A stretch of DNA of 46,971 bases from Firmicutes bacterium UBA6806 (lineage in GTDB: Bacteria > Bacillota > Clostridia > Peptostreptococcales > Acidaminobacteraceae): positions 1 through 46,971 of the forward strand of contig DKFC01000028.1 in NCBI GenBank assembly GCA_002452745.1, read 5' to 3'. How positions within the stretch are numbered: position 1 is the first letter of the stretch; every line of letters starts with the position of its first letter. The notes under the pieces were generated by a model. The model saw only the letters and a list, made by a program, of their open reading frames with translations, did no database searches and was not told the DNA's origin. Shown piece by piece: positions 16,926 through 24,791 of this stretch. The position numbers and the translations under genes are program-made.

Positions 16926-17189
16926 TCACTTATAGTACTTATCCAGGATGCCTATGACTTCCTCAATTTTTTCGTCACCATTGTTGTTTTCAAAGGCTTC
17001 TTTGACACAAGTCTGCATATGTGTTTTCAATATGTTTTGATTGGCCTTTTTTAACAGCGCCTGTGCCGCCAGAATCTGCTTGCTGATGTCTATGCAGTAG
17101 CGATCGTCTTCTATCATCTTGATGATACCTTCGATTTGTCCCTTTGAAGTCTTAAGGAGTTTCAAGACTTCCGTTCTATCCTTTGACAT
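16926..17189 (-). CDS. csoR: CsoR-type copper-sensing repressor
   Basis: This 87-residue all-helical repressor releases DNA when it binds Cu(I). The metal ligands Cys32, His57 and Cys61 keep the 25- and 4-residue spacing of CsoR (Cys-His-Cys), which separates it from FrmR or RcnR relatives. Its ATG shares one base with the copA stop codon (TAATG), so translation is coupled. Being the last gene of the copper operon makes this an autoregulated loop: copper excess raises both the pump and its repressor. The likely operator is the G-rich palindrome at 19847-19868. Confidence 0.93.
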   Translation of the reverse strand: MSKDRTEVLKLLKTSKGQIEGIIKMIEDDRYCIDISKQILAAQALLKKANQNILKTHMQTCVKEAFENNNGDEKIEEVIGILDKYYK

Positions 17190-17398
17190 TATTTCACTTC
17201 CACAACTTCGTAGCCAGCTTCTTCCACGGCTGATTTCAAGACTGCTTCTGACACGTCTCCTGAAAGTTCAATCAACGCCTTTTTATCTTCTAATACGACT
17301 TCTGCCTTGTCTACGCCTTCTAGAGCCCCTAACGCCTTTTCAACTCTCATTTTACAATGTCCACAGCTCATGCCCTCAATAATCATTTCCTTTTTCAT
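17189..17398 (-). CDS. copZ: CopZ-like copper chaperone, probable internal in-frame start within copA
   Basis: The last 69 codons of copA form a complete HMA domain of exactly free-CopZ size (MKKEMIIEGMSCGHCKMRVE...). Its ATG at 17398 is preceded by a full AGGAGGT (17406-17412 on the complement) seven bases away, the best type of ribosome binding site. There is no stop codon between copA and this start, so both the fusion and a free CopZ could be made from one mRNA. CopZ carries Cu(I) to CopA and exchanges it with CsoR. That a free protein is made is inferred from the ribosome binding site only. Confidence 0.65.
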   Translation of the reverse strand: MKKEMIIEGMSCGHCKMRVEKALGALEGVDKAEVVLEDKKALIELSGDVSEAVLKSAVEEAGYEVVEVK

Positions 17399-19810
17399 AA
17401 TCAATACCTCCTCATGGTTTTGAATTTCTTTTCTATTTTCGCTTTGATTTATTACCTCTGTTTTAGCGGTTTCAATAGCTTTATTTTCTTGTTTACTGAT
17501 TTCTCTGAATGAGTATGTTTCATATTCAACTGAAATTTCTCTGCCAGACGTCCTAACGGATGGTTTAAACCCTCTGAGTCTAAGGGCGTTGCTTACAACG
17601 GTTACTGAGCTTAGACTCATGGCAGCTGCCGCAAACATAGGATTCAGTTTAAGTCCCATAGAAACGTAGAAGACGCCTGCTGCAAGCGGTATCCCCAGCA
17701 CATTGTAGAAAAAGGCCCAAAAAAGGTTCTGTTTAATATTCTGAATTGTCTTACGGCTTAGGTCAATGGCTGTGACCACATCTCTCAAATCACTTTTCAT
17801 CAAGACGATATCCGCTGATTCAATGGCGATATCTGTTCCATTGCCAATTGCAATTCCAATGTCTGCAAGTGCCAGTGCCGGCGAATCGTTTATACCGTCA
17901 CCCACCATTGCCACTTTTTTCCCTTCACTCATAAGCTGTTCAACAACTTTTGCCTTTTCATGCGGAAAGACTTCTGCATAGGCTTTCGGAATTCCGAGTT
18001 GTCTCTGAATACTGCCAGCTGTTTTCTTATGATCCCCAGTGAGCATAATGACTTCAAGTCCTTTTTCCATTAGTGCCTGAATGGCCTCTTGACTGTGTTC
18101 TTTTGGAACATCCATCATGCCGACAATGCCATTCAATCGCTTTGACTTTGCAACGAGCATTGGCGTTTTGCCTGAGTCTGCAAGCGAATCCAATTCCCTT
18201 CTGAACTTGCTGGCATCTATTTGATACTGTGCCATGAGGGCTTCATTTCCAATAAGCCATTCTTCGCCGTCTACTTTCGCTCTGAGTCCAAGTCCTGAAA
18301 GTGCCTCAAATTCTTCAACCTCAGCTGGTTTGAGTCCCAGTTCCTCAGCATATTTCACGATGCCTTCAGCCAGTGGATGCTCTGATTTTTTCTCGATTCC
18401 CGCTACGATTGACATCATCTGCGCCTCGTTGCCTTCCTTGACAATAACATCTGTCACCGTTGGTTTTCCCTCTGTGATCGTCCCAGTCTTATCAAGGACT
18501 ATTGTATCAATTAGATGTGTATTTTCAAGTGCCACGCCGCCTTTTATGAGAACACCGTATTCCGCGCCTTTCCCAGTTCCAACCATAATTGCAGTTGGTG
18601 TTGCAAGTCCAAGTGCACATGGACAGGAGATGACGAGTATCGTGATGGCTATACTCATGGAGAATACAAAAGAGTACCCCATCAGCATCCAAACTGCGAA
18701 AGCCAAGAGCGAAAGGCCTAAGACTGTTGGTACGAAGATGCCACTGATTTTATCGGCAATCTTTGCAATAGGCGCTTTTTTACCCTGAGCTTCCTGTACG
18801 AGTTTGATAATCTGCGAAAGCATGGTGTTGTTGCCCACGCGTTCAGCTGTCATCTTAAAATAACCTGTTTTGTTGATACTTGCGCCGATGACTGTATCTT
18901 CAACGCCTTTGGCAACAGGGATGCTCTCCCCAGTCAGCATGGATTCATCCAGTGCCGATTCGCCTTCTATTATTTTGCCGTCAACAGGAACTGTTGCCCC
19001 TGGTTTTACGATTAGTACATCGCCCATCTTGACATCTTTGATATCTATTTCATGCTCTTTTCCATCTTTATATAAAATAGCTGTCTGTGGAGAGAGATCA
19101 ATCAATTTCTTGATGGCATCTGAGGTTTTTGCTTTTGCCCTTGATTCAAGATACTTACCCACAGTGATTAGTGTGAGTATAACTGCCGCTGATTCGAAAT
19201 AGAGGTCATTTACATACATGTGAACCAAGTCGGTATTTTGAGTCATCGTCCCCACAAATATTTGATATAGGGCGAACAACCCATACAATATAGCAGCTGA
19301 TGTTCCCAGTGCAATCAGTGAATCCATATTTGGATAGCGCTTCCAAAGGGTTTTAAATCCCACTGAATAAAAACTTCTTCCCATCCAAACCACTGGCGCT
19401 GTCAATATGAGCTGTACAATTCCGAACATCAATGGCCCTTCATGCGGACTCATCCAACTTGGAATCGGCAGTCCAATCATATGTCCCATTGTAATGTATA
19501 AAAGTGGAACTGTAAATATCAGCGATATTTTAAGCCTCTTTTCAAAAGCCAGTTTTTCCTGTAGATGCTTTTGCTCGATTTCCATTTTGATTTCATCCAC
19601 AGATTGTTCTGCACCATACCCCGCCCTCTCAACTGCAGAGATAATATCATCAGGTGTCAGACTCTTATCCTCATAAGTAACTTCCATGGTATTGGTGATT
19701 AAATTGACCTTGACTTCAGAAATTCCCTCCAGTTTAGAGACGCTCTTTTCAACTGCAAGAGAACAGGCTGCACAGGTCATTCCAGTGACGTTATACTTTT
19801 CATTATTCAT
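17189..19810 (-). CDS. copA: Copper-exporting P1B-type ATPase with a fused C-terminal CopZ-like domain
   Basis: This 873-residue Cu(I) efflux pump has, in order: an N-terminal HMA domain (GMTCAAC, Cys13 and Cys16); actuator TGES (293-296); the membrane copper site CPC (396-398) preceding the cytoplasmic catalytic domain; phosphorylated Asp440 in DKTGT; SEHPL (476-480); GDGIND (637-642); and MSLSS near 731. After residue 750 an acidic/basic linker of about 55 residues leads to a second HMA domain with MSCGHC (Cys816 and Cys819). A C-terminal HMA domain is unusual; most relatives end near residue 750 and have CopZ as a separate gene. A second start lies inside this gene (see copZ entry). Confidence 0.95.
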   Translation of the reverse strand: MNNEKYNVTGMTCAACSLAVEKSVSKLEGISEVKVNLITNTMEVTYEDKSLTPDDIISAVERAGYGAEQSVDEIKMEIEQKHLQEKLAFEKRLKISLIFTVPLLYITMGHMIGLPIPSWMSPHEGPLMFGIVQLILTAPVVWMGRSFYSVGFKTLWKRYPNMDSLIALGTSAAILYGLFALYQIFVGTMTQNTDLVHMYVNDLYFESAAVILTLITVGKYLESRAKAKTSDAIKKLIDLSPQTAILYKDGKEHEIDIKDVKMGDVLIVKPGATVPVDGKIIEGESALDESMLTGESIPVAKGVEDTVIGASINKTGYFKMTAERVGNNTMLSQIIKLVQEAQGKKAPIAKIADKISGIFVPTVLGLSLLAFAVWMLMGYSFVFSMSIAITILVISCPCALGLATPTAIMVGTGKGAEYGVLIKGGVALENTHLIDTIVLDKTGTITEGKPTVTDVIVKEGNEAQMMSIVAGIEKKSEHPLAEGIVKYAEELGLKPAEVEEFEALSGLGLRAKVDGEEWLIGNEALMAQYQIDASKFRRELDSLADSGKTPMLVAKSKRLNGIVGMMDVPKEHSQEAIQALMEKGLEVIMLTGDHKKTAGSIQRQLGIPKAYAEVFPHEKAKVVEQLMSEGKKVAMVGDGINDSPALALADIGIAIGNGTDIAIESADIVLMKSDLRDVVTAIDLSRKTIQNIKQNLFWAFFYNVLGIPLAAGVFYVSMGLKLNPMFAAAAMSLSSVTVVSNALRLRGFKPSVRTSGREISVEYETYSFREISKQENKAIETAKTEVINQSENRKEIQNHEEVLIMKKEMIIEGMSCGHCKMRVEKALGALEGVDKAEVVLEDKKALIELSGDVSEAVLKSAVEEAGYEVVEVK

Positions 19811-19846
19811 AATAGACCCTCGCTTAACTACTTATCATCGTCCTTC

Positions 19847-19868
19847 GACACGCCCCACGGGGGGTGTC
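19847..19868 (-). promoter_or_regulatory. CsoR-type operator
   Basis: GACAC-G-CCCC and GGGG-G-GTGTC form an interrupted G/C-tract palindrome around ACG. This is the pattern bound by CsoR repressors. It begins eight bases downstream of the -10 and covers the probable transcription start of copA. Confidence 0.75.
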
Positions 19869-19875
19869 TATAGTT

Positions 19876-19904
19876 ATTGTACTCTTATTGAGAACGATTG
19901 TCAA
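19876..19904 (-). promoter_or_regulatory. Promoter of copA-csoR, with a Fur-like box over the -35
   Basis: The consensus -35 TTGACA (19899-19904 on the complement) lies 17 bases from TACAAT (19876-19881). TTGAGAACGATTGTCAA (19888-19904) covers the -35 and its core TGAGAACGATTGTCA resembles a 7-1-7 Fur/PerR box at 11 of 14 positions, which is weaker evidence than the CsoR operator. Confidence 0.85.
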
Positions 19905-19974
19905 TATTTACATTCCTTTTTTTCTGTGATACTATCATTATTAAAATATTAAGTTGGAAAGAAGGTGGTCTTTC

Positions 19975-21243
19975 ATGAGCCGTCATGAAATTCTAGAGGC
20001 CAAGAGATGCCTAAAGTGTAAGAAACCTCAATGCGTTGAGGGCTGTCCCGTCGCTACGAACATTCCAGAGTTTATTCAACTCTTTCAAGATAATCAAATT
20101 ATGGAAGCTGGCAAACTACTCTTTGAAAACAATCCGCTATCCGTTGTCTGTTCTTTGATTTGTCCCCACGAGAAACAATGTGAGGGTCATTGTATTCTAA
20201 ATAGAAAGAATCAACCAATTCACATCAGCTCGATTGAAAACTATATTTCTGATTATTATCTCACCGTTATGGATTACCAAATTCCCTATAAGAAAGATCA
20301 AATGGTTGCCATTATCGGCGCAGGTCCAGCAGGGCTTACAATTGCCATGATGCTAGCGCTCCGAGGCTATAAAATCACAATTTTTGAAGCCAACGATAAA
20401 ATTGGCGGTGTTTTAAGATATGGCGTTCCAGAATTCAGACTGCCAAAATCTATTCTGGATAGAATCAAAGAAAAGCTCAGGACGCTTGGTGTCATCATCA
20501 GACCCAATACTTTGATTGGCCCAAACCTCACATTGGATGACCTCTTCACCGATGGCTACCATGCTGTTTTCATAGGTACAGGCGTCTGGAAACCAAACAA
20601 ACTTCATATTAAAGGCGAATCCCTTGGCAATGTACACTATGGCCTTGACTATTTAAAAAACCCAGACGTCTACACTCTGGGCAACAACGTCTGTGTCATC
20701 GGTGCTGGAAACGCCGCAATGGATGTTGCCAGAACAGCACTTCGTCACGGCAGTAGACATGTGAGCATTGTCTATCGAAAAGGCCTTGAGCATATGCCCG
20801 CAAACGAACACGATCGTCAGTACGCACAAGCAGATGGCGTCAAATTCGAATTTTACAAACTTCCAATCGAACTGACCGGCTCGGGCCTTAAGTATATCCA
20901 AACTTCTGCGGAAACAGCAGAAGACGGCTCAATTACTTGGACTGAACACTCAGATCAACAGGGGTTTATCAAAGCGGATTCCATCATCGTCGCCGTCAGT
21001 CAAGGCCCTAGAGACAACATCGTCGCAAACACAAAGGACATCACCACTAATAAATACGGTCTCGTTATCACAGATGAAACAGGCCGCACCACAAGAGAGG
21101 GTGTCTTTGCCTCTGGTGACGTTGTCACTGGCGCCAATACCGTGGTGGAAGCTGTTAAATACTCTAAGCTAACTGCTGAAGCTATAGATGAGTATCTTCG
21201 CTCTTTGAAACATCACGAGGCCATCGACAGACATCGCTATTGA
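19975..21243 (+). CDS. GltD/NfnB-like FAD-NAD(P) oxidoreductase with N-terminal iron-sulfur domain
   Basis: This 422-residue flavoprotein resembles the small subunit of glutamate synthase and the NfnB subunit of electron-bifurcating transhydrogenase. An N-terminal cysteine cluster (Cys12, Cys15, Cys20, Cys24, plus VCSLICPHEKQCEGHC) binds [4Fe-4S]. IIGAGPAGLT is the FAD site and VIGAGNAAMDVART the NAD(P)H site; FASGDVVTGANTVVEAV closes the FAD domain. No gltB, nfnA or other partner is next to it, so its role cannot be fixed. The ATG at 19975 follows AAGGTGG; a TTG at 19954 is less likely. It shares a terminator with leuS. Confidence 0.82.
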   Translation: MSRHEILEAKRCLKCKKPQCVEGCPVATNIPEFIQLFQDNQIMEAGKLLFENNPLSVVCSLICPHEKQCEGHCILNRKNQPIHISSIENYISDYYLTVMDYQIPYKKDQMVAIIGAGPAGLTIAMMLALRGYKITIFEANDKIGGVLRYGVPEFRLPKSILDRIKEKLRTLGVIIRPNTLIGPNLTLDDLFTDGYHAVFIGTGVWKPNKLHIKGESLGNVHYGLDYLKNPDVYTLGNNVCVIGAGNAAMDVARTALRHGSRHVSIVYRKGLEHMPANEHDRQYAQADGVKFEFYKLPIELTGSGLKYIQTSAETAEDGSITWTEHSDQQGFIKADSIIVAVSQGPRDNIVANTKDITTNKYGLVITDETGRTTREGVFASGDVVTGANTVVEAVKYSKLTAEAIDEYLRSLKHHEAIDRHRY

Positions 21244-21317
21244 GCAAACGCCTTTTCAAATTGAGCACATCAGACATTTGGGCCTCAACTTGAGATATAG
21301 GACTCTATAACGCCTAT

Positions 21318-21359
21318 AAAAAACCCGCTTTAGGCTTTCATCAGCCATAAAGCGGGTTT
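21318..21359. terminator. Shared terminator of the GltD-like gene and leuS
   Basis: AAACCCGCTTTA (21321-21332) pairs perfectly with TAAAGCGGGTTT (21348-21359). A-run left and T-rich right ends suit both strands. Confidence 0.9.
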
Positions 21360-21391
21360 CTATTTTTTTGCTGTCTTATTTGACAATCATC

Positions 21392-23800
21392 TTATTTGAC
21401 AACGATGTTATAAATTTTACCTGGAACAAAAATTTCTTTTACCACTGTTTTACCCTCGGTAAATTGTTTGATTTTCTCATCGTTAAATGCCAGTTCATGT
21501 GCGTCTTCTTTGGACGCATCGTTTGGAATCGTAATAGTTGATCTCACTTTTCCATTGATTTGAACAGCCATCTCGATCACATCGTCCACAACCTTTTCAG
21601 GGTCGAATTTTGGCCAAGTCTGTTCTGTTACCATGCCTTCAAACCCTAACATTTCCCAAATTTCTTCAGTTACATGTGGCGATACTGGATTTAATAAAAT
21701 CAAGAATGTTCTCATATCCGCTTTTGTGATTTGCTCTGCTTTTTTAAAGTCGTTGAGCAAGCTCATTAAAGCGGCAATTGCTGTATTGAACTTCAATGTT
21801 TCAAAGTCTTCTGATACTTTTTTTATGGTCTTGTGAATTGTAGTTTCAAGTGCCTTTGTATACGCATCTCCATCGACGACATTGTCAACTAAATTCCAGA
21901 CTCTGTCTAGGAATCTTCGGCATCCCTTTACGCTGTTATCAGACCAAGGAACACTCTTTTCAAAGTCACCAATAAACATCTCGTACATTCTCAACGTATC
22001 TGCACCAAACTCTTCGATGATGTCATCTGGGTTGACGACATTTCCTCTGGATTTAGACATTTTTTCATTGTTTTCACCGAGGATCATCCCATGTGACGTT
22101 CTCTTTGCATATGGTTCTTTCGTATTGACAGCGCCGATATCATAGAGGAATTTATGCCAGAATCTAGAGTACAGAAGGTGTAGCGTCGTATGCTCCATAC
22201 CCCCATTATACCAGTCAACTGGCATCCAGTAGTTCAGCGCTTCCATGCTTGCAAGTGCGTCGTCATTGAACGGATCACAGTATCTAAGGAAATACCAGCT
22301 TGATCCAGCCCATTGAGGCATGGTATCTGTTTCTCTATGGGCGTGTCCACCACATTTTGGACAAGTGGTTTCGATCCAGTCTGTCATAGCCGCAAGTGGC
22401 GATTCACCAGTATCTGTTGGCTCATAACTCTCAACCTCTGGAAGTGTCAACGGGAGTTGCTCCATAGGAACAGGCACCCATCCGCAAGTTGGACAGCTCA
22501 CCAGTGGAATTGGCTCTCCCCAATATCTCTGTCTTGAAAATACCCAGTCTCTGAGTTTGTAGTTAACGCGTCTCTCTCCAAGTCCCTTTTCCTCTAAAAA
22601 TGCGGCAATCTTTTCTTTAGCTTCTGGAACTTTAAGACCGTTAATCATTTCTGAGTTGACCAGAACACCGTTTTCGTTGTCTGTAAAAGCCTCTTCTTCC
22701 ACGTTGCCGCCAGAAACGACCTCTATAATTGGAAGGTTAAATGCCTTGGCAAACTCCCAGTCTCTTGAGTCATGCCCTGGAACAGCCATAATCGCGCCTG
22801 TTCCATAAGACATGAGAACATAGTCAGATATCCAGATTTGAATTTCTGATTGGGTCGCAGGATTAATCGCACGAATTCCCTTGATCTCAACCCCTGTCTT
22901 ATCCTTGTTCATCTCAGTTCTTTCGAAGTCAGATTTACGCTTTGCCTCTTCTCTGTATTCAATCAATGCTTCCATGTTTTGAATCTGGTCTGCATGTTCT
23001 TGAATCAGAGGATGCTCTGGGCTGATAACCATGTAGGTTGCTCCATAGATCGTATCTGGTCTTGTTGTAAACACTCTGAGCGTATCACCCACAGTGGTTT
23101 TAAAGTCGATTTCCATGCCATTTGACTTGCCAATCCAGTTCTTTTGCTGAATTTTAACACGTTCTATATAATCTAAATCGTCTAAGTCGTTGATTAAACG
23201 CTCTGCATATTCTGTGATTTTAAGCATCCATTGTGATTTTGATTTCTTGACAACTTCACCGCCACAGCGCTCACAGACACCGCCAACCACTTCTTCGTTT
23301 GCAAGCCCAACTTTACAAGATGTACACCAGTTGATATCCATTTCCTTCTTATAAGCAAGTCCATGTTCGAAGAGCTTTATGAAAATCCACTGTGTCCACT
23401 TAAAGTAGTTTGGATCTGTTGTATTGATTTCCCTTGACCAGTCAAATGAAAGGCCGAGGTTTTTAAGCTGTCCTTTAAACCGTTCGATATTCTTTTCTGT
23501 TACAATTGCCGGATGAATTTTATTTTGGATGGCGTAGTTTTCCGTTGGCAGTCCAAATGCATCCCAACCCATTGTGTAAAGGACATTATATCCTTCTAGT
23601 CTTCGCTTTCTAGCCACGATATCCAGTGCTGTATACGGTCTTGGATGGCCTACATGAAGTCCTTGTCCTGACGGATACGGGAATTCGACAAGTGGATAAT
23701 ACTTTGGCTTCGAATAGTCATTATATGCCTTAAAGGACTCTTTTTCCTCCCATCTTTGCTGCCATTTCTTTTCGATGGACTTATGCTGATAATCGTGCAT
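21392..23800 (-). CDS. leuS: Leucyl-tRNA synthetase
   Basis: This roughly 802-residue class I enzyme charges tRNA-Leu. The HIGH-type motif is HVGH in PYPSGQGLHVGHPRP; KMSKS is intact in NEKMSKSRGN. A zinc-ribbon with CTSC...CERC and a second CPTC/CPKC pair are visible, and an editing domain lies between (TTRPDTIYGATYM). I prefer the ATG at 23800, seven bases after AAGGGAG; another ATG two codons earlier lies too close to it. Expression is controlled by the T-box leader upstream, which senses uncharged tRNA-Leu. Confidence 0.97.
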   Translation of the reverse strand: MHDYQHKSIEKKWQQRWEEKESFKAYNDYSKPKYYPLVEFPYPSGQGLHVGHPRPYTALDIVARKRRLEGYNVLYTMGWDAFGLPTENYAIQNKIHPAIVTEKNIERFKGQLKNLGLSFDWSREINTTDPNYFKWTQWIFIKLFEHGLAYKKEMDINWCTSCKVGLANEEVVGGVCERCGGEVVKKSKSQWMLKITEYAERLINDLDDLDYIERVKIQQKNWIGKSNGMEIDFKTTVGDTLRVFTTRPDTIYGATYMVISPEHPLIQEHADQIQNMEALIEYREEAKRKSDFERTEMNKDKTGVEIKGIRAINPATQSEIQIWISDYVLMSYGTGAIMAVPGHDSRDWEFAKAFNLPIIEVVSGGNVEEEAFTDNENGVLVNSEMINGLKVPEAKEKIAAFLEEKGLGERRVNYKLRDWVFSRQRYWGEPIPLVSCPTCGWVPVPMEQLPLTLPEVESYEPTDTGESPLAAMTDWIETTCPKCGGHAHRETDTMPQWAGSSWYFLRYCDPFNDDALASMEALNYWMPVDWYNGGMEHTTLHLLYSRFWHKFLYDIGAVNTKEPYAKRTSHGMILGENNEKMSKSRGNVVNPDDIIEEFGADTLRMYEMFIGDFEKSVPWSDNSVKGCRRFLDRVWNLVDNVVDGDAYTKALETTIHKTIKKVSEDFETLKFNTAIAALMSLLNDFKKAEQITKADMRTFLILLNPVSPHVTEEIWEMLGFEGMVTEQTWPKFDPEKVVDDVIEMAVQINGKVRSTITIPNDASKEDAHELAFNDEKIKQFTEGKTVVKEIFVPGKIYNIVVK

Positions 23801-23838
23801 ATTCATTCTCCCTTCTATCTCAATGATTTTCTGTACAT

Positions 23839-24066
23839 AAAAAAAGCCCCTCGTTTAGAGACGAAGGGCTCGCGTTACCACTCTAATTGATGGCGTTTTA
23901 CTGCCAACCACTCAAAGACCGATATCGGGGTCAACCGATTGACACTATGAATTCATGTCAATAGCTCGAAGACGAGTTCAGACTTTCTCACCGCCGCTTT
24001 TCACCATCCAGAGGCTCTCTACACATAATACAGTCTTACTACTTCTTGTCATCGCTTAACTTTATT
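23839..24066 (-). promoter_or_regulatory. T-box riboswitch leader of leuS
   Basis: The transcript contains AGAGTGGTAACGCGAGCC, matching the conserved T-box sequence that pairs with the tRNA acceptor end. It is followed by the terminator stem AGCCCTTCGT / ACGAGGGGCT (23845-23870) and a run of U. Upstream, TGAACTCGTCTTCGAG offers CTC as the specifier codon, which is a leucine codon, in agreement with leuS. Uncharged tRNA-Leu should favour the antiterminator and allow leuS expression. This leader accounts for most of the gap between leuS and the next gene. Confidence 0.92.
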
Positions 24067-24072
24067 TACTGT

Positions 24073-24101
24073 ATTATAATATAAACGCCTGTAAATTTCA
24101 A
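24073..24101 (-). promoter_or_regulatory. leuS promoter
   Basis: TATAAT (24073-24078 on the complement) and TTGAAA (24096-24101) are exactly 17 bases apart, just upstream of the T-box. Confidence 0.85.
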
Positions 24102-24125
24102 GCCGCTTTATTTAGAAAGCCCACT

Positions 24126-24377
24126 CTATTTTGCATATTTTTCCACGAAATGAATGACCTGATTTTGTGAAAGTTTTGTCGCATCAATGACGACCATTTC
24201 ATTCTCTCCCTCGCCCATAAAACTCACTGGCTGAATTTCTTCATACTCTTCATCGACGTCATTGATGATGGTAATTTTGATATTATCGCCGCCTTGTCTG
24301 TATGGAACGACATTGTAGCCTTTGTTCTTTAGCGTTTCCATAAGTTCATTTAACCCAGTTTGTACAGCTATTCTCAT
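24126..24377 (-). CDS. UPF0180 (YkuS-like) family small protein
   Basis: This 83-residue acidic protein resembles the UPF0180 family: an N-terminal helix (NELMETLKNKGYNVVPY), a central strand region (IKITIINDVDEEYEEI) and a C-terminal part with VVIDATKLSQNQVIHFVEKYAK. Bacillus YkuS has the same layout and size; its function is unknown. The start follows GGAGG. No signal peptide or membrane segment is present. Confidence 0.65.
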   Translation of the reverse strand: MRIAVQTGLNELMETLKNKGYNVVPYRQGGDNIKITIINDVDEEYEEIQPVSFMGEGENEMVVIDATKLSQNQVIHFVEKYAK

Positions 24378-24530
24378 TACGCCACCTCCAAAATTGGTTT
24401 CTCACTTTCCACCAGATAAATACCTCTTGGCAGAACCCCCTGCCATAGATTTCTAACGCCTTTGTCATTTAATATTTACCCAAAACCCCAGTTCAAACAA
24501 CGCCAATTGTTATTTTTCTATGACTATTTT

Positions 24531-24791
24531 TTAACGCTTATAAAGTTTTTCATTTCCTCTTTTAAAGTTACCAGTTACTTTTGCCATTGCCAATTGCTTG
24601 TCATAATCGCTCAATGTTTCCAATCGCTTCAAAAAACGCTGAGCTTCTTGCCACTTTAAAATTTTGACCACTTTTCCCATCCAACTGATAAAGACCTTTC
24701 CATCTTTGGCAGCTTGAAAATCAAACATCATTTCTTTGAGACGTCCTCGTTTATCTTTTTCTCGATTATCCTTTTTTTGCCCCTCACTCAT
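24531..24791 (-). CDS. Small basic conserved hypothetical protein after mutS2
   Basis: This 86-residue, lysine-rich protein has no signal peptide or membrane segment. A central part (GKVFISWMGKVVKILKWQEAQRFLKRLETL) looks like a short beta-hairpin followed by an amphipathic helix. Its ATG overlaps the last eight bases of the MutS2 gene, so it is probably translated by coupling and may act with it, for example on nucleic acid. I do not recognise the family. Confidence 0.6.
   Translation of the reverse strand: MSEGQKKDNREKDKRGRLKEMMFDFQAAKDGKVFISWMGKVVKILKWQEAQRFLKRLETLSDYDKQLAMAKVTGNFKRGNEKLYKR

Noticed and set aside
18234..18788. 184-residue plus-strand frame opposite copA
   Set aside because: Serine- and proline-rich translation typical of antisense to a conserved gene; no ribosome binding site.
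24430..24450. TGGCAG/CTGCCA hairpin between the two small genes
   Set aside because: Short stem with no U-run after it on the minus strand, so a terminator call is not supported.
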